From an uncultured Lachnoanaerobaculum sp. (GTDB lineage Bacteria > Bacillota > Clostridia > Lachnospirales > Lachnospiraceae): a DNA stretch of 64,000 nt. Both the position numbers and the translations under genes were made by a program. A model generated the notes under the pieces. The model was not told the DNA's origin, ran no database searches, and worked only from the letters and a program-made list of their open reading frames with translations. Each line of letters starts with the position of its first letter. Position 1 is the stretch's first letter. Below, piece by piece: positions 1 through 8,486 of this stretch. Location of the stretch: contig CALALP010000001.1 of assembly GCA_937925515.1 (NCBI GenBank), forward strand, positions 6,937-70,936. Reading direction: 5' to 3'.

Positions 1-1017
1 TAAACCGTACATTTCCACATATAATTCAAATGGTTTAAACAATGGACTGTTTTTAAGCTTTGTAGGTGGCTTACTTGTAATGTTTGAATGGTCTTTTTCT
101 ATGACTACAAACACATTTGGGTCATCAGAAACTTCCTTATTAAACCTTTCAGTGTCTTTTTTAGTCATCCAACCACATATAATATAAAATTCTGCTTTAT
201 CCTCTCTCGTACAAGCTGCAAGTTTTCTTACATCAAAATTTGTATTAAACCTCTTAAGTGCCTTATTTGCCATTAAAATAGATTTTCTATTTTTATCAAG
301 TTTTTCTTGAATCTTTCTATCTATTTCATCAAGGTTTTTCTGCTCAAAAGCTATTTTCTGATTTATTTTTTCAATAGCCTCTTTAGGTGTTCCCTCATAT
401 CCGTCAGGAAGAAAGAATCTTTCAAAATGAAGTGATGAATAAATTGCATCAACTCTTTCAGCTATTGTATCAGGTACAAAATAAACTCCCCAAATAAAGC
501 CGTCTTGTTCAGAACATTTTACAAATATTGAATCTATTGTATCATAGGTAAATGCAAGTAATTTATCATAATATTCTTTTTCAATTCTTCCAAACCTAAA
601 CTTAATAAATTTAAAATGTAAAATATTGCTTACATCATAGTTAAGCCCCTTAAACTGCTGTACCTTTGAAAGTCTATCCTTATACCCTGTGATTTTGTCT
701 ACCTTACTATCTCTTTCATCACTAAGTTCCTTTAACTCATCAGTAAAGTTATTGATAAAATCAGCAGCCTTTGAAAAGTCCATATACTCTATTTCTTCTG
801 ACTTAGGAGGATTGAGCCTTAATTTAAGTGTTTCAGACGAATCTAAAGCACTCTTATAGGGATTGCTTTGAGTAAAGGTATGCAAACCTTTTACATTTTT
901 TAGTTCAGAAAGTGCATTTTCAAGATGAATTTCATACTTTGACAAGTATTTTTCTATCACACGGTCAATATCACATTTAGGACCTGTAATGCTTAGAAAT
1001 CGCATTTTTTCTATCAT
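1..1017 (-). CDS. ntpI: V-type ATP synthase subunit I, N-terminal part (runs off the window)
   Basis: This reading frame is open from an ATG at 1017 down to position 1 (339 codons) and continues outside the window. The start MIEKMRFLSITGP is typical of subunit I/a of V/A-type ATPases, the membrane stator that carries the ion half-channels and links to the peripheral stalk. Only the soluble N-terminal arm, with its charged coiled-coil stretches and a CGWM segment near the edge, is visible; the membrane half is missing. Its ATG overlaps the TGA stop of the upstream subunit C gene (ATGA overlap at 1014-1017), so the two are translationally coupled. Identification rests on my reading of the translation and on the neighbours, both of which agree. 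Confidence 0.88.
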   Translation of the reverse strand, partial: MIEKMRFLSITGPKCDIDRVIEKYLSKYEIHLENALSELKNVKGLHTFTQSNPYKSALDSSETLKLRLNPPKSEEIEYMDFSKAADFINNFTDELKELSDERDSKVDKITGYKDRLSKVQQFKGLNYDVSNILHFKFIKFRFGRIEKEYYDKLLAFTYDTIDSIFVKCSEQDGFIWGVYFVPDTIAERVDAIYSSLHFERFFLPDGYEGTPKEAIEKINQKIAFEQKNLDEIDRKIQEKLDKNRKSILMANKALKRFNTNFDVRKLAACTREDKAEFYIICGWMTKKDTERFNKEVSDDPNVFVVIEKDHSNITSKPPTKLKNSPLFKPFELYVEMYGL

Positions 1018-2093
1018 GCATAAGACCTCCTATCATTTATTTTAATTATATTATTTAGAATATCCTCTGCACTAAGTCCATATCGAACAGACTCTATTAC
1101 ACTTATTACTTTTTCTATTTCAAGTTCTTTTTTAAATAAATAAGAACTTACGCTTGCAATAGAATACGGTGCAGCCTTTGATATTGTAGTGTAAATCTTA
1201 GTCATTATAGGCTCATATAAATTTTCTATATTGGAACAATCTATATTTAGTCTTTCTGCAAGTTTGCCATAATAACTTGCTTTCAGTATCTCAAAAAACT
1301 CATCATCGCCCTCTGCCTCTACAAGTTTTCTTATTGTTTCAGTATTTAACCTATAATAAACAGGAACTAATACTGAATATATTGTAGCAGCAGTAAGTGA
1401 ATAATATTTTTTAGAACGATATATCCATTCTATATTAAGCAAATCAGTTCTTACTCCAAGTGCAGCAGTAAGTACTTCTTTATCTGTTTTATTAAGATAC
1501 TTATCTTTAGCAGCCCAAATCCTGTTAAAGTACAAATGATCCATAGCTGTTGCATACTGAAATATAGTTGTATCTTCTTTTTTTGACAGCTCATTTAGAA
1601 CGCTATAATAATAAGTCCCCCTTAAACTTTCAATAAATTCCGGAATACTATCTGCCTCAAGTATAGCATCAAAATCGAGATGAGAATGTTTTTTAAAGAA
1701 ACTCTTACTATCACTAAAATCAATCAATATATTTCTATGACTTGCACAAGCTCTTATAGCTCTTTTTAGTAATGCAACCTCATAATGCATAAAGAATAAC
1801 TCTAAAAACTTTTTCTGTTTATCATTTGCAAAATGATGAATCTTAGCAAAATCTTTATATTTGTAAGCCGATAATACTCTTTCAATATCACTTCTATGAA
1901 GTTGTTCAGGGCTTTTTCCCTCAAATGCCTCCTTATATGCCTCATTTTTCTCGAGACAAATAAGTGCATCCGTAACATTCTTACAATTTGCAATTTCCTC
2001 AAAATCTTTTGCTTTGAGTAATTTTGCTTTCATTGCATGAACTTTTGTAATTATAGCACTGTATGTAAGTAAATCACTCATCTTACTCTCCAA
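1014..2093 (-). CDS. ntpC: V-type ATP synthase subunit C (AC39/d family)
   Basis: The 359-residue product is an all-helical V/A-ATPase subunit C/d protein, the socket that joins the central stalk to the membrane rotor ring. The length (about 330-360 in the family), the start with the YSAIITKVHAMKAKLL segment and the repeated Leu/Tyr/Arg-rich helical bundles fit. It lies between the small coiled-coil subunit gene, which it overlaps by 11 bases, and subunit I, the usual order in bacterial ntp/atp V-type operons. A second in-frame Met (MSDLLTYSA, residue 5) is an equally possible start; the difference is four residues. It acts at the inner face of the cytoplasmic membrane. Confidence 0.88.
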   Translation of the reverse strand: MESKMSDLLTYSAIITKVHAMKAKLLKAKDFEEIANCKNVTDALICLEKNEAYKEAFEGKSPEQLHRSDIERVLSAYKYKDFAKIHHFANDKQKKFLELFFMHYEVALLKRAIRACASHRNILIDFSDSKSFFKKHSHLDFDAILEADSIPEFIESLRGTYYYSVLNELSKKEDTTIFQYATAMDHLYFNRIWAAKDKYLNKTDKEVLTAALGVRTDLLNIEWIYRSKKYYSLTAATIYSVLVPVYYRLNTETIRKLVEAEGDDEFFEILKASYYGKLAERLNIDCSNIENLYEPIMTKIYTTISKAAPYSIASVSSYLFKKELEIEKVISVIESVRYGLSAEDILNNIIKINDRRSYA

Positions 2094-2394
2094 TCATCTG
2101 AGAAAAAAGTATATCCAAATATTTAGATTTGTTTTGTTCATACTCTTTACGCATCTTATCAATATCTTCATCATTTTGTTTTTCTTGAATAGATAGTTTT
2201 TGCTTAATGCTCTCAGAAACTTCCTGACTAATTTTTTCAAGTTCCTTAGCAGCATTATCTTCAAGTTCATTATCCCATAATAACTGCTTTTGATTCATTT
2301 CATCAGTTATTGCTTGTTTTCTATCACTTGCCTCTGCTATTATAGCAGCGGAGGCATCTTCTATTTCAGATAGCGTACTTATGATATTATCCAT
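2083..2394 (-). CDS. V-type ATPase small coiled-coil subunit (G/H-like peripheral stalk)
   Basis: This 103-residue protein is almost entirely charged heptad-like helix (Glu, Lys, Gln-rich, no Cys, no membrane segment). That is the pattern of the peripheral-stalk subunit that pairs with subunit E in V/A-type ATPases. A good Shine-Dalgarno (TTAGGAGG) precedes the ATG at 2394. Its 3' end overlaps subunit C by 11 bases, and it is the first gene of the operon part seen here. Such subunits diverge fast, so the call depends on position, size and coiled-coil character more than on sequence motifs. Confidence 0.72.
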   Translation of the reverse strand: MDNIISTLSEIEDASAAIIAEASDRKQAITDEMNQKQLLWDNELEDNAAKELEKISQEVSESIKQKLSIQEKQNDEDIDKMRKEYEQNKSKYLDILFSQMIGE

Positions 2395-2426
2395 ACTTAC
2401 CTCCTAACTTATTTATAGATGACAAA

Positions 2427-2457
2427 CTCGCTCCACGTCCTTAAGGAGCGGGGCGAG
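2427..2457. terminator. Imperfect GC-rich hairpin between the SH3-domain gene and the V-ATPase operon
   Basis: CTCGCTCC pairs with GGAG/CGAG segments over a short loop, with a bulge of G residues. It lies 13 bases after the stop of the SH3-domain gene. The minus-strand T tract is short (TTTG), while the plus strand shows a better one (ATTTTTTATT), so terminator activity for the minus-strand gene is only probable. Confidence 0.4.
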
Positions 2458-2470
2458 ATTTTTTATTGTT

Positions 2471-3451
2471 CTATTCTTTTACCTTAATATATTGGCTTGC
2501 TACATACGCTCTTGCATTGTTATAATTTATAACTGCCCAATTATTATCATAAGCCTCTACATATTCAATAGTAGTTCCTGCCGGAAGTGTAGCAATCTTT
2601 TCTCCGTCAGTACTTGGAGCAGAACGAACATTTAATGCAGATGTAGTTACATAAACCTTAGGTGCAGCAGTAGTTTCTGCTTGTGTTGTTGTAGTTTCCA
2701 CTACAGCTGTTGTAGTAACAGCTACTGTTGTTGTAGCTTTCTTTGAAGAACCTTTAGTAAATGTATTTCTTACAAAAACAAACAAACCTATAATCACTAT
2801 AATCACTACTACAGGAATTGCAAATGTAAGTGCTAATCTTGCCATATTGATAGTTCTTCTTTTTTTAGCTGACTTATTCCTTGAACGATTAATCTTAGCC
2901 GCTATACTTGACGGATCTAACATAGCCACTCCCTCCTCTGAAGATTTAGTTGAATTATCATCTGTATTTACTTTATTTCTATTACTTCTACTATTTTCCA
3001 TGTTACTATGGAAAGTGGTGCTATCCCCCATAGTACTATTCCCCATAGCACTATTTCTTTCAATTCTTATAGGGGCTGTTTTTTTTGTAACAGTATTTAA
3101 AATGTCTGCAAATATCTCAACTTCCTCACGAAGTAAATCAATAGAGGTTCTTGCGTTGTATGAGTTATTATCATTATTATGTATAGCACTGTTACTAAGC
3201 ATGAAGATACGCTGATAATTTTCAGCAGATCCCTCAGTTATAATTTTATTTTGAAGTAGTTCTTCAATTAATCTCGATATATTATCTCCCTCAATCTCAA
3301 ACTTGTCTGACAAACATCTAATCATGTATTCTAAAAGTTGTCTCGACTTAATCATGGAGATATTATATTTATGCTCCTGAATCAGTTGCATTATTTCACT
3401 TGAGCCTTCGTCAACAAAATTTAAAGCCTTGCTTTCATCAATATTTGACAT
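2471..3451 (-). CDS. Membrane protein: helical cytoplasmic domain, one TM helix, Thr-rich linker, external SH3b domain
   Basis: Domain order in 326 residues: about 10-125 is a helical domain rich in Leu and Ile that resembles the DUF4145/HEPN-like group (LLEYMIRCLSDKF, then a conserved-looking SNSAIHNNDN); about 130-205 is a low-complexity Ser/Asn/Arg linker; about 205-228 is one strong membrane helix; about 235-265 is a Thr/Val/Ala linker; about 268-325 is a bacterial SH3 domain (LNVRSAPSTDGEKIATLPAG). The polarity suggests a cytoplasmic N-terminus and an extracellular wall-facing SH3b domain that may bind peptidoglycan. Start ATG at 3451 has AGAGGAG upstream. The domain assignment is by eye; the function is unknown, a wall-sensing or anchoring role is inference. 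Confidence 0.72.
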   Translation of the reverse strand: MSNIDESKALNFVDEGSSEIMQLIQEHKYNISMIKSRQLLEYMIRCLSDKFEIEGDNISRLIEELLQNKIITEGSAENYQRIFMLSNSAIHNNDNNSYNARTSIDLLREEVEIFADILNTVTKKTAPIRIERNSAMGNSTMGDSTTFHSNMENSRSNRNKVNTDDNSTKSSEEGVAMLDPSSIAAKINRSRNKSAKKRRTINMARLALTFAIPVVVIIVIIGLFVFVRNTFTKGSSKKATTTVAVTTTAVVETTTTQAETTAAPKVYVTTSALNVRSAPSTDGEKIATLPAGTTIEYVEAYDNNWAVINYNNARAYVASQYIKVKE

Positions 3452-3925
3452 AAAGATTCTCCTCTCATTCTAATATGATGCTTAATCTATTTTATTATAC
3501 TAAATATTATTGATTTGTGCATTAAATTTCTTTAGTATGACAAATAAATTTCTAGTAGCTTGGCTGTAAAAATTTGGTACTGTTGCATAGTTTATGCTTT
3601 AACCAAATACTTTATCAAGTGAATAAAAATTATTAAATTAACCTTACAACAAGACATCATAGCACTTAAATATAAAAATTACAAATCAGTATTTTTTATA
3701 TTTTTTTACTATATTTTCTAGTAAAGAACAGGCCTGAATAAAGTTATTTTAGGTTTTACTGACGATAATTAAATAAAAGCTTAATCTAGTATGGATTAGC
3801 TTATTTAAGTATGTATTTTTTGTAAACTCTTGCATTTATCCCACTAAATTTCTTATTGATTATCAAACTAACCTTATTTATAATTAATCTGTTACAATTA
3901 CAAATATACTATTTGAAAGGTTTAT
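3452..3925. other. Divergent intergenic region with a nested hairpin
   Basis: No gene longer than about 40 codons is convincing here. It holds a nested hairpin at 3572-3608 (outer ATTTGGT/ACCAAAT, inner GCATA/TATGC around GTT), an AT-rich imperfect hairpin near 3778-3804 (AAGCT-AATC/GATT-AGCTT), and the promoter of the glycosidase gene at 3856-3884. The promoter of the minus-strand gene is not clear beyond a TATAAT-like box near 3495. Confidence 0.6.
3856..3884 (+). promoter_or_regulatory. SigA-type promoter of the GH31-like gene
   Basis: TTGATT (3856-3861), 17-base spacer, perfect TATAAT (3879-3884). It lies 42 bases before the ATG of the glycosidase gene. Confidence 0.75.
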
Positions 3926-5404
3926 ATGAAAGTTAAAAGACTATCAAAGGAATGTTGGTATCCGGCAGTCAGTTCATGGGGAGTAAATATGCCTTATGAT
4001 GAAAACTTTTTTCATGAGGAACTAATATTAAAAGAAAATCAAACTCCAAATCAAATGACACCGCTACTTTTAAGTAATTATGGGCAATGCATTTATAAAA
4101 AAGAGGGCTTTAAAGCTAAATTTGAAAAAGATTATATTTTAGTTGATGATGATTGCATTGTACAAAAACTAGATAATTTGAAACAGGCATTTAAATATTG
4201 CAGTGAAAATTATTTTGAGAAAAATGAAATAGCTATTGCAGATGAACTCAAAGTAGGCATTTCCTATAATACTTGGATGCATGCTCCTATTGATATTACA
4301 CAGGAAAAAACCTTAGATTATGCAAAAAAACTGTTAGACTTAGGTCTTCCTCCCTCTACACTGATTATAGATGACAAATGGAGTTATAACTATGGTTCAC
4401 TTAATTTTGAAAAAGCTAAATTTAAAGAACCTAAAAAAATGATAGAAGAACTACATAATATGGGCTTTAAAGTAATGCTTTGGTTTTGCCCCTTTGTCAG
4501 TTTTAAAACCTACACTTACAATCTATATTACCATAATAATTGGCTTTTAAAAGAAGATAATAAACCATATAAACTCAAATGGTGGAATGAAACCTCAGCT
4601 TGTGTAGACTTAAGAAATGAGGAGGCCTTTAATTATTTAAAAAATAGAATGGATAGGCTAATAAACATAGGAATAGACGGTTTTAAAATGGACGGTGGCG
4701 ACAGTCTTTTCTATCTAAAAGAACATGAACCTGATAAACAAAGCTATCTTTGGTCAAAACTTGCCTCTTATTTTAAATACAATGAGATAAGAGTGGATTT
4801 TAACACTCCCGGAATGTCTATTTTTGAAAGACTTTGTGATAAAAAACATTCATTTGGAAATGGTGGAATCAAAGACATTGTGCCTGCCTCACTTGCTCTA
4901 GGACTTGGAGGGCATCCTTTTTTTGCAACTGATATGGTTGGTGGTGGAGAAGTTCAAGATATAAGGGATAAATGTGAACTCCAAAAAGATATTTTTATCT
5001 CTCACATTCAAATAGGGCTCTTAATGCCAAATATTCAGTTTTCAATTCTTCCTGATAAAGTTCTAGGCAAAGATTTATATATACTTAAAGCATTACTAAA
5101 CCAAAGAAAAGAATATGAACCTTATTTAAATGAACTTGCAAAGATAAGTTCTAAAACAAAAGAACCAATAGTAAGACTTTTAGAATATGAATTTCCTAAT
5201 CAGGGCTTTTCACATATTACAGATATGTTTATGCTTGGAGATAAATATTTGGTAGTTCCTATTACAAAGAAAAATGAAACAAGCAAAGAAATCTCTCTAC
5301 CAAAGGGGAGCAAATGGCAGTTTGAGGAATGTATTTATAATGGTGGAGAAAAGATTAAAATTGACCTTGTTCAAGAAAAGCTTGCAGTGATAAAGAAGAT
5401 TTAA
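3926..5404 (+). CDS. Short GH31-like glycoside hydrolase (alpha-glycosidase)
   Basis: The 492-residue protein has the TIM-barrel signature of glycoside hydrolase family 31: a strand with LIIDDKW (about 146-152), MLWFCPFVS (about 184-192) and the nucleophile region IDGFKMDGGD (about 250-259, candidate nucleophile D256), then GHPFFATDMVGGG (about 329-341), which resembles the family's HDIGG loop. It lacks a signal peptide, so it acts in the cytoplasm, probably on an oligosaccharide taken up whole. It is shorter than usual family members (650-800 residues), with a reduced N-terminal sandwich, and I do not see the usual W-G-D acid/base motif in the expected place. AAAGG precedes the ATG. Substrate cannot be read from the sequence. 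Confidence 0.78.
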   Translation: MKVKRLSKECWYPAVSSWGVNMPYDENFFHEELILKENQTPNQMTPLLLSNYGQCIYKKEGFKAKFEKDYILVDDDCIVQKLDNLKQAFKYCSENYFEKNEIAIADELKVGISYNTWMHAPIDITQEKTLDYAKKLLDLGLPPSTLIIDDKWSYNYGSLNFEKAKFKEPKKMIEELHNMGFKVMLWFCPFVSFKTYTYNLYYHNNWLLKEDNKPYKLKWWNETSACVDLRNEEAFNYLKNRMDRLINIGIDGFKMDGGDSLFYLKEHEPDKQSYLWSKLASYFKYNEIRVDFNTPGMSIFERLCDKKHSFGNGGIKDIVPASLALGLGGHPFFATDMVGGGEVQDIRDKCELQKDIFISHIQIGLLMPNIQFSILPDKVLGKDLYILKALLNQRKEYEPYLNELAKISSKTKEPIVRLLEYEFPNQGFSHITDMFMLGDKYLVVPITKKNETSKEISLPKGSKWQFEECIYNGGEKIKIDLVQEKLAVIKKI

Positions 5405-5412
5405 TGTGATTG

Positions 5413-5560
5413 TGGGGTTGCAAAACTAATTTTATGAATATTACTGTCTTATTTGTTCTCTATTTGAAAATAAAATATTATATTTATTCATTATGATGTG
5501 TGATTTGTCCCCCGTAGGGGGACAAATCACACATAGATAGATATTTTTCAAAAATTCTCT
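5413..5560 (+). repeat. MITE-like element, copy A, with a 16-bp perfect hairpin
   Basis: This non-coding stretch aligns by eye along its length with the reverse complement of 21169-21308 (shared blocks: TGTGGGG at the left end, TTATGAATA, TTTATTCATT, the hairpin, and AGATAGATATTTT). Its hairpin (5498-5532) has perfect 16-bp arms around GTA. The right end is diverged. It separates two convergent genes, so the hairpin may also stop transcription, though no T tract follows directly. Confidence 0.6.
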
Positions 5561-5571
5561 GTACTAATCCA

Positions 5572-6030
5572 CTACTCTTCTATTAAATCCACTGTCCAAT
5601 TTTTTTCTTGAATTTTATTCTCAAGCTTTCTTAAATCTGCTGCTAAAGCATCAATATTTTTTTGTAAATCTTTTACTGAAATAGTTGACTTTATTTTAAT
5701 TTCAGATGCTCTTGCTCTGTCTGAGATATAACTTGCATTACTTGCCATATCTCTATAAATAGACAACTGTAAATAACCGACATCTTTTCTTGCTATTAAC
5801 TGTGTTAAATTAGTATCTTCTATTAGAGTATTGCAATTAGTATAATTAATCCTACCTATTAAATACTCAAGTCTTTTTATACACTCATCAAGTTCAAGCT
5901 TAAGTGCATTTGGGTCTTCAGCAGGTGTTTCTCCCTCTTGAACCAAAACATTTCTATTTAATCTAAACCTAAGTTGCTCTATTCTCTTATTTAAATCTGC
6001 TCTTTCTTGTAATGCCTCTGCTAACTTCAT
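5572..6030 (-). CDS. DIP1984-like coiled-coil protein of unknown function
   Basis: The 152-residue product MKLAEALQERADLNKRIEQL fits the DIP1984-type family (septicolysin-like/DUF6847 in databases), small helical proteins found in many actinobacteria and Firmicutes. It consists of two long charged coiled-coil helices (about 5-35 and 105-150) around a segment with NALKLELDECIKRLEYLIGRIN and DLTQLIARKD-like features. I place the start at 6030 because AAAGGAG lies seven bases before this ATG; the longer frame to 6075 would add 15 low-quality residues. It has no signal peptide or membrane segment. It stands alone between a repeat element and the adenosine deaminase gene. Confidence 0.7.
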   Translation of the reverse strand: MKLAEALQERADLNKRIEQLRFRLNRNVLVQEGETPAEDPNALKLELDECIKRLEYLIGRINYTNCNTLIEDTNLTQLIARKDVGYLQLSIYRDMASNASYISDRARASEIKIKSTISVKDLQKNIDALAADLRKLENKIQEKNWTVDLIEE

Positions 6031-6119
6031 ACTTTCTCCTTTATTCCCCTTACCTCTCCCTCGTTCTATAGTCAATATCCGGTAGTAACAATAACTTTAA
6101 CAATGCATTTGTACATTAT

Positions 6120-6185
6120 CTGAGCCTAACAATGATTGAGGATTCGAACCCCTGCCTGCTCCTTGGCAAACCAATTAGGACTAGA
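6120..6185 (-). other. tRNA-Gly-like 3' fragment (T arm and degenerate anticodon arm)
   Basis: Read on the minus strand, this spacer has TTTGCCAAGG followed by GGGGTTCGAATCC, like the anticodon loop and T arm of a glycine tRNA. The anticodon stem does not pair and no matching acceptor stem exists, so it is not a working tRNA. It may be a decayed tRNA or an old attachment-site remnant, or chance similarity. Confidence 0.3.
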
Positions 6186-6240
6186 AAAAGTCGAGTTTTT
6201 GATATTCGCCCTATAAAACTACCTACTAGATTAGTATAAC

Positions 6241-7149
6241 TTATATATTTGAAAATGCAATCTTTTCTGCATTTTCCTCTAACTGTTTTATTTCTCTTTC
6301 ATTTAAGTTCAAATGCTTTTTCACTAAATCAAACTCATCTTTAAGACTTATCCCACTTACTGTTCGATTGTCAGTATTTACAGTAACTAAAAGCCCATAA
6401 TCTAAAAATTCCTTAAGTGGATACTTTGACATATCGGTTACTGCCTTAGTTTGCAAATTGCTTGTAGGACACATTTCTATGCCTATCCCTTTTTCAAGGC
6501 AAAGTTTCTTTACATCTTCATGACCACTCATTGCAATGCCATGACCTATTCTTTTAGTACCCATTTCTATAGCACATTTTATACTTTCAACGCTCCCACA
6601 TTCTCCTGCATGAATAGTATATTTATAGCCTAGTTTTTTAGCCTCCTTAAATAAATCTACAAATTTTTTCGTAGGAAAGTTTGACTCATCTCCTGCCAAA
6701 TCTACTGCACATAAGCCCTCGCCATAAAACTCCCTTACTTCCTTAAACATTTTAAGGCTTAGTTCAGGTTCATGATTTCTCATAGCACATGCAATAACTC
6801 CAAAGTCTACACCTGTAAGTTTCTTTCCCTCTTTCATTCCGTCAATTACAGCCTCCATAACCTCAAAAGCCTTAAGTCCCTTTGCACATGAAAACAAAGG
6901 AGCAAACCTAGCCTCAACATACTTAAGATTTTCTTTTTGTAAATCAAGCATAAATTGTTTACTTGCCTCAAAAAGTGTTTGTCTTGTTTGCAAACATGAG
7001 ATAGGCAACTCAAATCTCTTAAGATATTCTGTTAAGCTCCTGCAATCTTTAGAAACCTCTACCTCACTAATAAGAACTTCTCTACCTAAGATTTTTGACA
7101 TAAGTGCAAGATTTAAAGAACCGTCTAAATGACAGTGTAACTCAAACAT
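6241..7149 (-). CDS. add: Adenosine deaminase
   Basis: This enzyme hydrolyses adenosine (or deoxyadenosine) to inosine and ammonia in purine salvage, in the cytoplasm. The metal and catalytic motifs are all present in 302 residues: HCHLDGS at the N-terminus (H5, H7), HAGE (H180, E183), the IGHG histidine (H203), and NTDNR (D260). The SNLQT motif lies at about 230. It is slightly shorter than the 330-350 residues common in the family. The ATG at 7149 is preceded by GGAGG. It stands as a single gene; the de novo purine operon lies 22 kb away in this window. Confidence 0.93.
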   Translation of the reverse strand: MFELHCHLDGSLNLALMSKILGREVLISEVEVSKDCRSLTEYLKRFELPISCLQTRQTLFEASKQFMLDLQKENLKYVEARFAPLFSCAKGLKAFEVMEAVIDGMKEGKKLTGVDFGVIACAMRNHEPELSLKMFKEVREFYGEGLCAVDLAGDESNFPTKKFVDLFKEAKKLGYKYTIHAGECGSVESIKCAIEMGTKRIGHGIAMSGHEDVKKLCLEKGIGIEMCPTSNLQTKAVTDMSKYPLKEFLDYGLLVTVNTDNRTVSGISLKDEFDLVKKHLNLNEREIKQLEENAEKIAFSNI

Positions 7150-7188
7150 AATCCCTCCAAATATTTATTTCTACCTATTATAACACAA

Positions 7189-8190
7189 TTAAGTCAACCA
7201 GTCTTTAGGATCTACTAAAAAATTCCCCTTACTTATAAGGTCAAAAGGATTATTCTTTCTTGGAGTCCATAAAAGTACCTTAGAATCAGTTTCATCTTTT
7301 GGATTTTTAACTCCAGGGTTATCATCAAATGCACTCTTATAAATACCCTCTATTCCCTCACTAAAATTTCTAATAGTTTTCGGTATTTGAATTTGTGTAA
7401 GTAAATTATTTTTAAATGCTCTATGATGTATATGCTTTAGCTTTCCCTTAAAAGATATCTCTTCTATCCTATTATTCATAAATGCCTCTATCCCTATTGA
7501 CTCCATTTTTTCAGGAAAGACCAAAGATTTAAGTTTATTATTTTTAAATGCCGCCTCAGCTGTATATTTAAGTGTAGAGGGAAATTCCACTTCTTCTATT
7601 GAGTTATCCATAAATGCAAATTTATTTATAAATACAATTCCCTCTTTTAAAACAAGCTTTTTTATACTACAATTTTTAAATGCTCTAAACTGAATATGTG
7701 TATAGTTTCCGGGGATTTCTACTTCATCTATTTCCATATCTGAAAATGCTCCCTCACTAATCCAGACAGGTTTTTTGCCATTAGTTCCCTCGAAAGGTAG
7801 GGTAAGTTTTTTTATTTTCTTTATTTTCTTTTTACCTAATTCAGAAAAACCGTTAATACAATATTCTACATCAGGGTTTCCGTCGCTGTCCTCAGTTCCA
7901 AGTATCTTCTTTTCCTCAAAATTAAAATCAGTTACATTCCATACTGCCTCTTCCTCATTATCTTCATCATCTTTTTCAAGCTCTTCTTTTCTCACAAGAT
8001 AAGTATTTGAAATAAAGTTATCAGCCTCTGTTGCAGGCATGTAAATGAAACTTGCTCTTATTGCAAATAATGACATACAGAGGGCAAATATTAAAAATCT
8101 GCTATAAGGACTTTTATTTTTTACATTTTTCTCACTCTCAAAAAAATTTGACTCTTCAATTACTTCTTCTTTAAGTTCTCTCAACTGCAT
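7189..8190 (-). CDS. Membrane-anchored BspA-type leucine-rich repeat protein
   Basis: The 333-residue protein has one membrane helix near residues 29-50 (SRFLIFALCMSLFAIRA) after a charged cytoplasmic start, an acidic linker (about 70-90), then repeated units of the LRR_5/BspA kind from about 140 to 290 (IEEVEFPSTLKYTAEAAFKNNKL and similar blocks with A-F-xN-N). Such repeats form solenoids on the cell surface and often bind host proteins or other bacteria. No sortase motif is seen; the N-terminal helix is the likely anchor. GGAGG precedes the ATG at 8190. The repeat class is clear from the sequence; a binding partner cannot be named. Confidence 0.82.
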   Translation of the reverse strand: MQLRELKEEVIEESNFFESEKNVKNKSPYSRFLIFALCMSLFAIRASFIYMPATEADNFISNTYLVRKEELEKDDEDNEEEAVWNVTDFNFEEKKILGTEDSDGNPDVEYCINGFSELGKKKIKKIKKLTLPFEGTNGKKPVWISEGAFSDMEIDEVEIPGNYTHIQFRAFKNCSIKKLVLKEGIVFINKFAFMDNSIEEVEFPSTLKYTAEAAFKNNKLKSLVFPEKMESIGIEAFMNNRIEEISFKGKLKHIHHRAFKNNLLTQIQIPKTIRNFSEGIEGIYKSAFDDNPGVKNPKDETDSKVLLWTPRKNNPFDLISKGNFLVDPKDWLT

Positions 8191-8486
8191 GCCACCTCCT
8201 TTACTACTTAGTTTAAATTGATTTTGTTCAATTAATTTGTATACATTATATTTTACTCTAAAAATAGACTATTGTAAAGTATTTAATATATCTTCTTTAT
8301 CTTTCATTTTGCTTAGTTTTGCTTTGAATATTTTTTAGATAATTTTAAACTTAATTTAAACAAATATATAGCCTTGTGTTTATATTTAAATGGTAACATA
8401 GCTATCGTTATTAATAATATGTATTTAGGCAAATCACTTATAATGCATTATATCATTTAGTTATTTTAGTAATAGGAGATAGTAAA
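8191..8486. other. Divergent intergenic spacer
   Basis: AT-rich spacer between two divergent genes. It must hold both promoters, but no hexamer pair with good spacing stood out. No ORF or stable hairpin seen. Confidence 0.4.
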
